From NCBI GenBank assembly GCA_949788275.1, contig OX460916.1, positions 1,426,001-1,490,000 of the forward strand: a stretch of DNA of 64,000 nucleotides, given 5' to 3'. A model generated the notes under the pieces. That model was not told the origin of the DNA, searched no databases, and worked only from the letters and a program-made list of their open reading frames with translations. The first letter of the stretch is position 1; the number at the start of each line of letters is the position of its first letter. Position numbers and translations under genes: made by a program. Source of the DNA: Weeksellaceae bacterium. GTDB lineage: Bacteria; Bacteroidota; Bacteroidia; Flavobacteriales; Weeksellaceae. Of the stretch, positions 1-11,155 are shown piece after piece.

Positions 1-1
1 C

Positions 2-82
2 ATCAACCATGGTTGGGGTACTTACCTCAACGAGACGCAAACGAACACAGTTGTTAACCCATGGTGGAAAGAGGAGGAATAA
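2..82 (+). CDS. C-terminal end of an unidentified protein (partial)
   Basis: An open frame enters from the left edge and ends at TAA at 80-82. The 26 visible residues end in NPWWKEEE and are rich in Asn, Thr and Trp, which looks like real coding sequence and not a chance frame. The tail is too short to assign a family. It is the last gene before the dispersed repeat and the CRISPR array. It is transcribed in the same direction as the crRNA strand, but about 170 bp of non-coding sequence separates the two. Confidence 0.45.
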   Translation: MNHGWGTYLNETQTNTVVNPWWKEEE

Positions 83-252
83 GGGATTTGTTTTTTGTGG
101 TTAGTTTTTAGTGGTTAGTTTTTAGTAATTAGTCTTTAGAGATTTAGGATCTATACAAAAGTTATAAAACCCTGGGAAAGAGAAGTTTGTTTGTAGTAAT
201 TAGTCTCTCGTTTCTAATCATTAGAAATCTTATGTCTAAAATCCAATCAAAG
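83..252. repeat. Dispersed intergenic repeat, copy A
   Basis: This AT-rich non-coding stretch has short direct repeats of the type TTAGTAATTAGT, then a unit starting TTTAGGATCTATACAAAAG near 143. Diverged copies of that unit occur at about 11,357, 13,870 and 13,983 in the same orientation. Copy A breaks off exactly where the first, degenerate CRISPR repeat begins at 253. I see no gene in it. Confidence 0.7.
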
Positions 253-253
253 A

Positions 254-283
254 TTGTGAGTTCCTTTCATTTTCGTATTTTTA
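254..283 (+). promoter_or_regulatory. Repeat-embedded promoter (first of 55 copies)
   Basis: Within the repeat, TTG at positions 2-4 is followed by exactly 19 nt and then TATTTTTA at positions 24-31. This fits the flavobacterial -33 TTG / -7 TAnnTTTG promoter with one mismatch, in the last base. The variant repeats 2 and 3 read TAATTTTA, so their change falls at a free position. Transcripts would start about 10 nt before each spacer. Promoters inside repeats are known in type II-C arrays of Neisseria and Campylobacter; their presence here is inferred from the motif. Confidence 0.5.
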
Positions 284-712
284 CCGTATAGGATTCAACC
301 ACGGCAAACGCGGAAACGGAAGACCAATGGTTGTGAGTTCCTTTCATTTTCGTAATTTTACCGTATAGGATTCAACGTTGATGGTAAAAGATGTCCGAGT
401 ACGTGTGTTGTGAGTTCCTTTCATTTTCGTAATTTTACCGTATAGGATTCAACAGAAGATAAATCTAGTATTCAAACTAGAGTGTTGTGAGTTCCTTTCA
501 TTTTCGTATTTTTACCGTATAGGATTCAACGAAGAATTAAAAACAAAAGAAATGAACAAAGTTGTGAGTTCCTTTCATTTTCGTATTTTTACCGTATAGG
601 ATTCAACAATGGGTTGAACAATTCCCATTGACTATTAGTTGTGAGTTCCTTTCATTTTCGTATTTTTACCGTATAGGATTCAACACTAGGTAGTCTCATA
701 TTACTAGATTAA

Positions 713-1691
713 ACCCGTTGTGCATTTTAAACAATACTCACTTTTAGGTTATTGATATTTCGGTTGAAATATTCTTTGTTAATGAACTGTACAACGGTTA
801 AAGCAGTTATTTTAGCTAATAATCTGGTTTTGAAGCCTTCAAAAGTTTTGGCATAATTGCGTCTAATCATAAACTGATCACAGAGTTGTGAGAAAAGTGT
901 TTCAATCCTTTTTCGCTGTTTTTTGAACAAATAAAACTGTGGCTTGTAGTCTTTTTGATTAACTCTTTTCGGAGTTTCGAGTTCTATATTGGCATATTTA
1001 AATAAATCAATCTGAATCTCAGACGACAAGTAGCCTTTGTCTCCAAGCAAGGTACAATCGGATAATTGTTCTCTGATATCTTTTAAATAATGGATGTCGT
1101 GAACGGAAGCAGGACTTAAATCCACACTTTGAAAAACTCCATTTATCGAACAAACTGCATGAAGTTTGTAGCCATAAAAATGCATTTGCTGAGAAGCACA
1201 AAAGCCTCTGTTTGGATAGCAATAGTCGGCATCTTTACAGATTTTTGAAGTATTGCTCCTCGAAAGTTTACAAACTTCTACGGGCATACTGTCAATAATG
1301 AAAAACTTCTCAAACTCATTAAAACTTCGGGCAATTTTCATTCGTAAATCATTTATCTTACTGCCCAATCTACGTTTGCGACGATTATAAACACTACGTT
1401 CTATTTTGCATTTTATCGCTTGGGGAATTTGTCGAAAAAGATGATTTTCGCTGTCAATACCCATAAATTCGGCAGTTAATGCAAGACTTATCAATTCCAA
1501 ATCCTTCAATTTTGGAGGTCGTCTTTGATAGGCCAATAGGTTTTCATTTGATATTTTTCGCAAAACTTCCAAAATTCTTTCGTAATTTGCATTTAAGTTG
1601 TTCATTGTAAATGTTTTATAGCTAATTCAATTTACTGATTTTCAATCAAATGAACAACTTTTATCTTTTTAATTCATAATGCACAACGGGT
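713..1691 (-). mobile_element. IS982-family insertion sequence inside the CRISPR array
   Basis: The element is 979 bp with perfect 14-bp terminal inverted repeats ACCCGTTGTGCATT, which continue imperfectly inward. It carries one transposase gene on the minus strand and is flanked by an 8-bp duplication. Ends starting ACCC and a total near 1 kb are typical of IS982. Neither end nor the reading frame shows decay, so it may be recent and active. It lies antisense to crRNA transcription. Confidence 0.93.
727..1605 (-). CDS. IS982-family DDE transposase
   Basis: The 292-residue protein has the full length usual for IS982 transposases (about 290-310). The DDE residues are visible in FIIDSMPVEVCK (first Asp), LLGDKGYLSS (second Asp) and KRIETLFSQL (Glu), in an RNase H-type fold. 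An N-terminal segment rich in basic residues, RRPPKLKDLELISLAL, is the likely DNA-binding part. The gene fills nearly the whole element and ends only 14 bp from the left tip. There is no frameshift or internal stop. It would catalyse cut-and-paste movement of the element that interrupts the array. Confidence 0.93.
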   Translation of the reverse strand: MNNLNANYERILEVLRKISNENLLAYQRRPPKLKDLELISLALTAEFMGIDSENHLFRQIPQAIKCKIERSVYNRRKRRLGSKINDLRMKIARSFNEFEKFFIIDSMPVEVCKLSRSNTSKICKDADYCYPNRGFCASQQMHFYGYKLHAVCSINGVFQSVDLSPASVHDIHYLKDIREQLSDCTLLGDKGYLSSEIQIDLFKYANIELETPKRVNQKDYKPQFYLFKKQRKRIETLFSQLCDQFMIRRNYAKTFEGFKTRLLAKITALTVVQFINKEYFNRNINNLKVSIV

Positions 1692-4600
1692 TAGATTAAG
1701 TGTTGTGAGTTCCTTTCATTTTCGTATTTTTACCGTATAGGATTCAACCTCGCTCTTTTAGGTCTTCCACCTCGCTAAGTTGTGAGTTCCTTTCATTTTC
1801 GTATTTTTACCGTATAGGATTCAACTTGTTGAGCAAAAGCCAATATGGTAACAATGTTGTGAGTTCCTTTCATTTTCGTATTTTTACCGTATAGGATTCA
1901 ACACTTTCCCGACGTTGTTCATAAATCTTCACGTTGTGAGTTCCTTTCATTTTCGTATTTTTACCGTATAGGATTCAACAGGATTAAAGACCTATTGCCA
2001 GAAATGGTTGGTTGTGAGTTCCTTTCATTTTCGTATTTTTACCGTATAGGATTCAACCTAGAAAGAAAAATACAAAGATTGCTAGAAAGTTGTGAGTTCC
2101 TTTCATTTTCGTATTTTTACCGTATAGGATTCAACATAAGTTCTGGCTTATACTTCCATGGATGCGTTGTGAGTTCCTTTCATTTTCGTATTTTTACCGT
2201 ATAGGATTCAACTTTGGAAAACAAACAAGCTTAACGGAGTAAGTTGTGAGTTCCTTTCATTTTCGTATTTTTACCGTATAGGATTCAACATCTTCTGTGT
2301 TTTTTATCGTTGTAGGATTGTTGTGAGTTCCTTTCATTTTCGTATTTTTACCGTATAGGATTCAACCCCGGATGTTTAATTTAGTATCAAAACCATGTTG
2401 TGAGTTCCTTTTATTTTCGTATTTTTACCGTATAGGATTCAACAATACCAAAACCCCTTTAATGGTTTGGACGGTTGTGAGTTCCTTTCATTTTCGTATT
2501 TTTACCGTATAGGATTCAACCATTCAGTAACCAAAGCATAAGAGAACTAGGTTGTGAGTTCCTTTCATTTTCGTATTTTTACCGTATAGGATTCAACAAA
2601 TTACACTTTGAAAGCTCGTCAATACCTGTTGTGAGTTCCTTTCATTTTCGTATTTTTACCGTATAGGATTCAACCCAGAGGTGTTGACGCCTCCTAATTC
2701 AGTAGTTGTGAGTTCCTTTCATTTTCGTATTTTTACCGTATAGGATTCAACCGTTACCAGGTGACACACACGAAATAAAACGTTGTGAGTTCCTTTCATT
2801 TTCGTATTTTTACCGTATAGGATTCAACTTAAAAGTTGACCTATGTGATTTACCACAAGTTGTGAGTTCCTTTCATTTTCGTATTTTTACCGTATAGGAT
2901 TCAACTTTCATTTGATGGCGGCGACGATAGCGACGGTTGTGAGTTCCTTTCATTTTCGTATTTTTACCGTATAGGATTCAACTTGGGTTTGTGGATGGAT
3001 TTGCAACCCCATGTTGTGAGTTCCTTTCATTTTCGTATTTTTACCGTATAGGATTCAACGGTAACGAAAATTTGACAAAGGATTTCGTAGTTGTGAGTTC
3101 CTTTCATTTTCGTATTTTTACCGTATAGGATTCAACGGAATACCCCCGCAATATATGATGCAATTGGTTGTGAGTTCCTTTCATTTTCGTATTTTTACCG
3201 TATAGGATTCAACAATATAAATGGGTGGTAGATATTAAAAATAGTTGTGAGTTCCTTTCATTTTCGTATTTTTACCGTATAGGATTCAACATTTCAGAGG
3301 GTGACCATTTCGAGGGGATGGTTGTGAGTTCCTTTCATTTTCGTATTTTTACCGTATAGGATTCAACTAACGCCATGGAGGCGCTTTATGCACTTGTGTT
3401 GTGAGTTCCTTTCATTTTCGTATTTTTACCGTATAGGATTCAACACACCGAACCTAATTATTGGGTTGAAATTAGTTGTGAGTTCCTTTCATTTTCGTAT
3501 TTTTACCGTATAGGATTCAACACGGAGGGGGTGCCGCTATTCTTGACGCAAGTTGTGAGTTCCTTTCATTTTCGTATTTTTACCGTATAGGATTCAACTG
3601 TGCTTCCTATAGCCGCTTGCAAGTCCTTGTTGTGAGTTCCTTTCATTTTCGTATTTTTACCGTATAGGATTCAACTAACACTAGGAGGTGAAAGACTAGG
3701 GAGCGGTTGTGAGTTCCTTTCATTTTCGTATTTTTACCGTATAGGATTCAACGCACAAGGAGTATCAAATAATCACGAACTAGTTGTGAGTTCCTTTCAT
3801 TTTCGTATTTTTACCGTATAGGATTCAACGATTCTCCACATCTTGTTGGAAAACCTCCTGTTGTGAGTTCCTTTCATTTTCGTATTTTTACCGTATAGGA
3901 TTCAACCGACAAGTCACAAGGAAATATTAGCAATCTGTTGTGAGTTCCTTTCATTTTCGTATTTTTACCGTATAGGATTCAACAGAGAGCGATTATTGAA
4001 AGCCGAAAAAGAAGTTGTGAGTTCCTTTCATTTTCGTATTTTTACCGTATAGGATTCAACGAATAGAGTGGAGAATTTACGACACAAAGGGTTGTGAGTT
4101 CCTTTCATTTTCGTATTTTTACCGTATAGGATTCAACATGCAAATATACAATTACTATTTCAGAAATGGTTGTGAGTTCCTTTCATTTTCGTATTTTTAC
4201 CGTATAGGATTCAACTTGCTCCAGTTGAAGGAACTCCTGGTACTGGTTGTGAGTTCCTTTCATTTTCGTATTTTTACCGTATAGGATTCAACCAAATCAC
4301 TTATCAAAACGCACAATAATAGGTTGTGAGTTCCTTTCATTTTCGTATTTTTACCGTATAGGATTCAACAAAAGAAGATGTATTCACTGGTAAAATATAG
4401 TTGTGAGTTCCTTTCATTTTCGTATTTTTACCGTATAGGATTCAACTTTCTTATCCGATAAATCTGAAGCTGAGCGGTTGTGAGTTCCTTTCATTTTCGT
4501 ATTTTTACCGTATAGGATTCAACACACAGGTAATTTCTGAGGGTGATCCAATAGTTGTGAGTTCCTTTCATTTTCGTATTTTTACCGTATAGGATTCAAC

Positions 4601-5063
4601 GCTGTTATATTACTTACCTTGAGAATTAACGTTGTGAGTTCCTTTCATTTTCGTATTTTTACCGTATAGGATTCAACCTATTTCATTATCAGGACCCATT
4701 ACATCCAGTTGTGAGTTCCTTTCATTTTCGTATTTTTACCGTATAGGATTCAACAACGCCCTGAAGTATGATAATTCATTTTGGGTTGTGAGTTCCTTTC
4801 ATTTTCGTATTTTTACCGTATAGGATTCAACTCTGAGTTAGCCGCTAGGATAAGGAAAATTGTTGTGAGTTCCTTTCATTTTCGTATTTTTACCGTATAG
4901 GATTCAACATAACTCTAAGAATGGGTACTTCTACCGTGGTTGTGAGTTCCTTTCATTTTCGTATTTTTACCGTATAGGATTCAACTTACCTAATAATTAT
5001 AAAGACATTGAGGGGGGTTGTGAGTTCCTTTCATTTTCGTATTTTTACCGTATAGGATTCAAC

Positions 5064-5093
5064 GGAGGTCGTGGGTTCGAAACCCATCATTCA
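5064..5093 (+). other. CRISPR spacer 50: tRNA 3'-half sequence
   Basis: The spacer between repeats 50 and 51 reads as a tRNA 3' portion. A five-pair T stem GTGGG/CCCAT encloses the canonical loop TTCGAAA. The preceding AGGTC looks like a variable loop and the following CATTCA like an acceptor strand. No tRNA gene is visible in this window, so the source is elsewhere: the host chromosome, a phage-borne tRNA, or an attachment site that copies a tRNA end. Confidence 0.85.
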
Positions 5094-5449
5094 GTTGTGA
5101 GTTCCTTTCATTTTCGTATTTTTACCGTATAGGATTCAACCCTAGTCAGTACCTTAAAATCTCCCCCATCTGTTGTGAGTTCCTTTCATTTTCGTATTTT
5201 TACCGTATAGGATTCAACAAAAGGAATTATCGAAAGCATTCGGCGAGTGTTGTGAGTTCCTTTCATTTTCGTATTTTTACCGTATAGGATTCAACCAGAC
5301 TCTTATATGGCGGCTACACGAGAGCGTTGTGAGTTCCTTTCATTTTCGTATTTTTACCGTATAGGATTCAACGAGAAAATCGAAGGCTTAGTCTTGCAAT
5401 GGGTTGTGAGTTCCTTTCATTTTCGTATTTTTACCGTATAGGATTCAAC

Positions 5450-5513
5450 CTCAATCTTGCAATCATAGATTAGCAGAGGTTTTAGACTCGATTGGTAGGA
5501 TTTTAAAAAGCAT
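5450..5513. promoter_or_regulatory. Putative CRISPR leader region
   Basis: This AT-rich sequence lies between the last repeat and the terminator hairpin, next to cas2. Repeats on this side are nearly all identical, while those at the far end are degenerate, so new spacers are probably added here. The assignment rests on repeat decay alone; no leader motif was recognised. Confidence 0.4.
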
Positions 5514-5552
5514 AAAAAATGGTCGTTCACTTAGAGAGAACGACCATTTTTT
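5513..5552. terminator. Bidirectional terminator between the array and cas2
   Basis: The hairpin GGTCGTTC / GAACGACC with a 9-nt loop is bounded by an A tract on the left and a T tract on the right. It can stop both the pre-crRNA running rightward and the cas operon running leftward, so the two units converge here. Confidence 0.85.
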
Positions 5553-5557
5553 AAATC

Positions 5558-6783
<1,226 letters not shown>

Positions 6784-6815
6784 GGTTTAGGTGGTTTTTT
6801 GGTTAATAAAATAGA

Positions 6816-9800
6816 TCAATATTCCCCTACGGAAACAATTTGACCAATATGATTAATTCGTACTTTAATACTGTTTTCAAGACCTGACAATCCTAGTCGC
6901 TTCCATGTTGTTCCTTTTGCTTTCGTATTGTCCTCTACAGTAGTTTCCAAATGATGTCTGAAAAAATAATCTTTATTTGTCATTTTCTGCACCCTATATA
7001 GATTTGGGCTAATGAGCCTATAGTTTTTAGGATCCAATAAATCGATTTCAGAAGGATCAAAGTCGTCGGATGGAAAAACAAACATTTCATTTTGTTTCAT
7101 GGTAAATTGAAATACCCAACCTAGGTGTTGGTTAAAATGTTTATCGATAATTGGTAGTTGAGCATTTACCCGAGCCACCGCCTCGTAGAAAGACACCACA
7201 TTCTCTTGTAATTTTCCATTCTGATCCAAATAAATTGCAACGTGGTGGTTATTTCCTGTACTGACAAAGTCGGTAGAAATTTCATTCCCTTTTTCATCTA
7301 GAATCGCTTCACCAAAATGATCTTTTTTGTGATGAAGCGCCTTGGTATTAGTTACGCCTGAAATTTTTACCCGTTTAATTGGAATCCCTTTTTCTTCATT
7401 GAGATAAATAGGGTTAAGCTCTAAATTAGCAAAAGCTTCTTTGGCATTCCCTTCAAATTCTTTTAGGCGGGCGATAAGGCGATTACGAATTCCTACGTCG
7501 ATCACCTTTTCTAAACTTTTGTAGTCTTTGAAATTATCAGGGTTCACTTCTTTTCGAATGGTAAAATCGGCTTCTAACCAGACCAATTTCACTTTTAAAG
7601 GTAGTGTCTGTCTTTTTTCCTCATCTAAAAAAACCGGGTTTTTATCGAGGCTGTTTTTCCCTGTAAACGCTTTCTTTGGATCGTTATCAAATTCTTCCAA
7701 GCGCTCTAACAAGCGTGTTTTGTATTTTGGATTCGCTACTTTATCAATGGTTTCACGGTTAAAACCACCGTCAATTTTTTCTTCTTTGGTGACGTATTGA
7801 TCAATTTTACCATAGACGGTCTCTTTATGCAATTGTCCCCTAGGTGTTAATGTCGCTTGTGGTTTATCGCCCTTCTTAGTGGTTATTTTATTGACATTCA
7901 TCGTAACCACCTTATTTTTAGCCTTCTGAGAAATCAATACACTTTCTAGATGTTTCTTGGCTTCCTGACGAAAATGAGGAATAGGTAAGCAAAATTTAAC
8001 TTTTTTGCGACCGTTTGGGCGTTCTTCTAAGAAGGTAATCTTTTTTTCAATGGCAAGAATCGATGCGTGTTCTTTGTGATTTTCGTCTTTACGCGCATTG
8101 AGGTAATTGAGGTACTGAATGTGATTGTGTTGTGTAAAAGCCACAGTTAAAGCATCCATGGCGTGGTGGCGGTGATCATTCCGCTTGGTCCAATCGATAA
8201 TAACTTCCTTTTTCTTCCCCTCCTTCATTTCCAACTCTTCGGTAAGGCCAAGCATTCGGTATTTGTCGATGTTCAGTTCTTTCATCACATTCACTAGGTC
8301 CCAGTCTTCACGCAAGCGATTCGTAACACTTCCCGATGTTGACACCACTGCCGGTGCAATACCGAATAGCATTTCTTTGGCTTTTTTGGCTATATACTGG
8401 CTATCCCGTAAATCTCTTTCTATGAACCCATCCCCTATTTCACTTTCATGTTTAACCAGTTTCAACGATTTAGCTCGAAATTTCTCATTACCCAATGCTT
8501 TGAGCATGGTGTCTATGCGGTCTTGAAAAGCTACGACGCCTGCATCGCCAAATTTACCTTCGATATAATCTATGGCGGTTTTACTTCCTTTATCGAGGTT
8601 TACTTGTTTAGGAACAATGGTTTTATTGGAAAAACTATCATCAAAAACGCGGGCTTGTGGGATAATATGGTCTACATCGTATTCTTTTGAAAATAGATTT
8701 CCTTTAGCGATATAGGTATTGGTGTATAAATCTTTGTACCCATTGCAACTTAATTCTTCGTAAAGCTTATAGCGAATGATATCATTTCGGGTTGGATTTA
8801 AAATACCAAACTCTTTTTGCAGTATGGACGTAATTTTTAAATGATCACCTTTTGCTTGCGACATTCTCGAAGTGGCATCGGCACGTTCTTTGGCATTTTT
8901 CTTTAATTCTCTCGCTAATTCTACGCGTATCTCATCGAATTTAAAATATTCCGTAATATTTCCCTGCGCATCTTTTTTACTTTCCGATTCAATTAAGGTG
9001 TTCACCACATTGATCATCTGATTTAAAATTTTCTCAACAACAGGATTCCGTAGACTATTTTTAGGTAAGACGGTGAGTACATTGGCTAACTCGCGCTGGC
9101 TTAATTCATCTTTGGTCAATGAATTTTTTGAATGGCGATAACCCGCAAGGGTTAGTGCACTGACGATTGCCTTATCTTTATGGCTACCTGATAATGGGTG
9201 TCCGGCGGCCAAAAACGGGTAGATTTTACGCATGGCTTTCGTTGAAAGGCTACCATAGTCTAACGCAAAAGAAACTTTCCCCAATAATTTACTTTGTTCC
9301 AATGAAAAGCCAAACTTTTTATGAAGTAGTTCATATAATTTCTCATTCCCAGATGCAGACTCATCGACTTCGTAAGCATACAATAAATGCCACAACTGGT
9401 AGGCAGGTTGATTTTCGAAATCTTCTCCGTCTAACTGGGCATCAAAACATAAGCATTGGGTATTAATTTCTAAGACGTCAAAAATACGCCTAACCATATC
9501 GTGTAGCTCATTCGCGGGTGTCTTCAGCGCATTAACCGAAATATCGTCTTTACCAGATAGTTTAAACAGTTCTTCGTCATACCCGGCTTGTTGTAGTATC
9601 TCTAAATACGCATCAAAAAGCACTTGGTTGGTTCTATTTCCTTCGACCTCGGCATAGTTCGACTCCCATTCTTTGGGTTTACACCCAATGGTTTCTAATA
9701 AGCGTTCAATTTTTAAGTTTCCTTTTAAATTAAGCTCTTCGAACATCTTTGTTTTTTCCTCGAGATCGGGAATAAAAAGTGCTTTGGTCGTTTTATTTTT

Positions 9801-11072
9801 AAACTCTAAGTGATGGAGAATTTGCCAAATTTTAAATTCTTGAAAAAGCGGAGAACTTTTAGGAGCTACTCTTAAGCCAACTAATTTTTGAACCTGTTTT
9901 CCCTTCACCTGAATATCTACTAATTTATTTTCGTATTCACAGATACTAATTAAGCCTTTTTGAGACTTTAATTTTCGTTGATAAAAAATAACGATATCCC
10001 GTATTTCCTTTTTTAATTCATCGGTTAGCTCAGCATGAAATTGTTTCTGGGTTTCCCAGATTATCTCAAATTCATCCATGTAGTCTTTGCGATAAAAAAC
10101 TTGACTTTTTAATCGGGCATGCGGGTTACTTTCCAATTGTTGGTACAAGTATTCCCCTACCGTTAATTGATTAAAATAAAGTTCCTTGCTGCGATCACTG
10201 ATTGCCCCCAAATACCCTGACGAATTGTATAAATTATTATTGATATCGGCAATCACAAAAGCCACTTCCTCTTTGGTTAATTGTTTCGAAAGTGCTTCTA
10301 CTCGCCATTGGTAAGCTTGACGTTTCTTTTCATCTCTTTTCCCTTTATTTTCGGCGGTATTAAAGCCATGTCTTGCCCAAAATATAGTCGCAGTCGCTTT
10401 TTGGCCTTTCCCTGTGAGTTCTTTTTTAAACTCTTCGGTGAATAGATCGGGGTAAAATTGTTTTTGAAATTCCCAAATTAGGTCTAATTCGTTCTGTAGA
10501 TCAGAACGATAAAAATCGGGGATGGTTTTTTTTCCATTTAGTAGTAAGTTCAACACATAGGCCCCTGGTGTTAAGTCGTTTTCGTATAATAATTTAGCCA
10601 CCTCCATTCCATCAATGGTAGAACCTTCTTCATCGTTATTCACTTTACGGCTACTTTTATAGCCCCTTTTTTTATTGATCATTAATAAAACGCGGGCAAA
10701 TTCGGTCAGTGAAATTTGTTCTTTGGCTGCTTTCGAACGAAAAGCATAGGTTTCGAAAGTTGAGCGGTTTCCATCTTCTGCTAATAAAGTTGCATCGTCT
10801 ATAAAATTATTTTTTTTAAGCACATCAATCAAATTCTCTCGCCTAAGTTTAAAACGTTGAAGATTTCGGCGAGCTGCACGGGCTAGAGTTCTCCCAGCAT
10901 TGGTTGTTATCGGTTTCCCTTTTTCAAAATTTATTTGTTCATCAACGGTTAACGGATTAACCCTTACTCCTAATTTCTGAATAGATGAAACTTCGTTTTT
11001 ATTTTCTGCTTCATGCACATAGGCCCAACCTATTGAGGTTGTTCCTAAATCCAATCCTAGTATTTTTTTCAT
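6816..11072 (-). CDS. cas9: Type II-C CRISPR endonuclease Cas9
   Basis: At 1418 residues this fits the long II-C Cas9 branch of Bacteroidota. The catalytic parts are all visible: RuvC-I at the N-terminus (LGLDLGTTSIGWA, Asp8), RuvC-II (IRVELAREL, Glu718), HNH (YDVDHIIPQ, His802) and RuvC-III (HRHHAMDALTVAF, Asp973). An Arg-rich bridge helix follows RuvC-I (RAARRNLQRFKLRREN). The middle third is the helical recognition lobe and the roughly 400 C-terminal residues hold the wedge and PAM-interacting parts. No frameshift or lost catalytic residue is seen, so the enzyme should be active. It heads the operon with cas1 and cas2; the tracrRNA is transcribed away from it. The PAM cannot be read from the sequence. 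Confidence 0.98.
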   Translation of the reverse strand: MKKILGLDLGTTSIGWAYVHEAENKNEVSSIQKLGVRVNPLTVDEQINFEKGKPITTNAGRTLARAARRNLQRFKLRRENLIDVLKKNNFIDDATLLAEDGNRSTFETYAFRSKAAKEQISLTEFARVLLMINKKRGYKSSRKVNNDEEGSTIDGMEVAKLLYENDLTPGAYVLNLLLNGKKTIPDFYRSDLQNELDLIWEFQKQFYPDLFTEEFKKELTGKGQKATATIFWARHGFNTAENKGKRDEKKRQAYQWRVEALSKQLTKEEVAFVIADINNNLYNSSGYLGAISDRSKELYFNQLTVGEYLYQQLESNPHARLKSQVFYRKDYMDEFEIIWETQKQFHAELTDELKKEIRDIVIFYQRKLKSQKGLISICEYENKLVDIQVKGKQVQKLVGLRVAPKSSPLFQEFKIWQILHHLEFKNKTTKALFIPDLEEKTKMFEELNLKGNLKIERLLETIGCKPKEWESNYAEVEGNRTNQVLFDAYLEILQQAGYDEELFKLSGKDDISVNALKTPANELHDMVRRIFDVLEINTQCLCFDAQLDGEDFENQPAYQLWHLLYAYEVDESASGNEKLYELLHKKFGFSLEQSKLLGKVSFALDYGSLSTKAMRKIYPFLAAGHPLSGSHKDKAIVSALTLAGYRHSKNSLTKDELSQRELANVLTVLPKNSLRNPVVEKILNQMINVVNTLIESESKKDAQGNITEYFKFDEIRVELARELKKNAKERADATSRMSQAKGDHLKITSILQKEFGILNPTRNDIIRYKLYEELSCNGYKDLYTNTYIAKGNLFSKEYDVDHIIPQARVFDDSFSNKTIVPKQVNLDKGSKTAIDYIEGKFGDAGVVAFQDRIDTMLKALGNEKFRAKSLKLVKHESEIGDGFIERDLRDSQYIAKKAKEMLFGIAPAVVSTSGSVTNRLREDWDLVNVMKELNIDKYRMLGLTEELEMKEGKKKEVIIDWTKRNDHRHHAMDALTVAFTQHNHIQYLNYLNARKDENHKEHASILAIEKKITFLEERPNGRKKVKFCLPIPHFRQEAKKHLESVLISQKAKNKVVTMNVNKITTKKGDKPQATLTPRGQLHKETVYGKIDQYVTKEEKIDGGFNRETIDKVANPKYKTRLLERLEEFDNDPKKAFTGKNSLDKNPVFLDEEKRQTLPLKVKLVWLEADFTIRKEVNPDNFKDYKSLEKVIDVGIRNRLIARLKEFEGNAKEAFANLELNPIYLNEEKGIPIKRVKISGVTNTKALHHKKDHFGEAILDEKGNEISTDFVSTGNNHHVAIYLDQNGKLQENVVSFYEAVARVNAQLPIIDKHFNQHLGWVFQFTMKQNEMFVFPSDDFDPSEIDLLDPKNYRLISPNLYRVQKMTNKDYFFRHHLETTVEDNTKAKGTTWKRLGLSGLENSIKVRINHIGQIVSVGEY

Positions 11073-11121
11073 GATTGATTAACATTTTTTTTAAAAATAC
11101 AAAATATTTCTTTACACATTG

Positions 11122-11150
11122 TTGTAAGTTAAAAATTTGCCCTATATTCG
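11122..11150 (+). promoter_or_regulatory. tracrRNA promoter
   Basis: TTG at 11,122-11,124 is followed by 18 nt and TATATTCG at 11,143-11,150, one mismatch from the flavobacterial -7 box TAnnTTTG. The anti-repeat starts 6 nt downstream, so the start site lies at or just before it. Confidence 0.65.
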
Positions 11151-11155
11151 CCTTA

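Larger units (their letters stand above)
705..1699. repeat. 8-bp target-site duplication flanking the IS982 element
   Basis: TAGATTAA occurs at 705-712 and again at 1692-1699, directly outside the terminal inverted repeats. Removing the element and one copy restores a 30-nt spacer (685-712 plus 1700-1701), the normal length for this array. The insertion therefore lies inside one spacer and left both flanking repeats intact. Confidence 0.93.
253..5449 (+). CRISPR. Type II-C CRISPR array, 55 repeats of 47 bp, spacers 30-31 nt
   Basis: I count 55 repeats: six at 253-684 and 49 at 1702-5449, separated by an IS element. The 47-bp repeat begins GTTGTGAGTTCC and ends GGATTCAAC. Spacers are 30 nt, a few 31. 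The plus strand is the crRNA sense, because the repeat 5' part pairs with the tracrRNA at 11,156. Variants are few: repeat 1 starts with A; repeats 2 and 3 have T26 changed to A; repeat 16 (2397) has C16 changed to T. Since the degenerate copies sit at the left, the left end is probably the old trailer and the cas2 side the acquisition end (inference). I noticed no duplicated spacers, but did not compare all pairs. Confidence 0.98.

Noticed and set aside
1995-2204. 69-residue plus-strand frame with internal repeats
   Set aside because: It lies wholly within the CRISPR array; its repeats are the translated CRISPR repeat.
5064-5093. A tRNA gene in the array region
   Set aside because: Only a 30-nt 3' half is present, exactly between two CRISPR repeats, so it is a spacer and not a gene.
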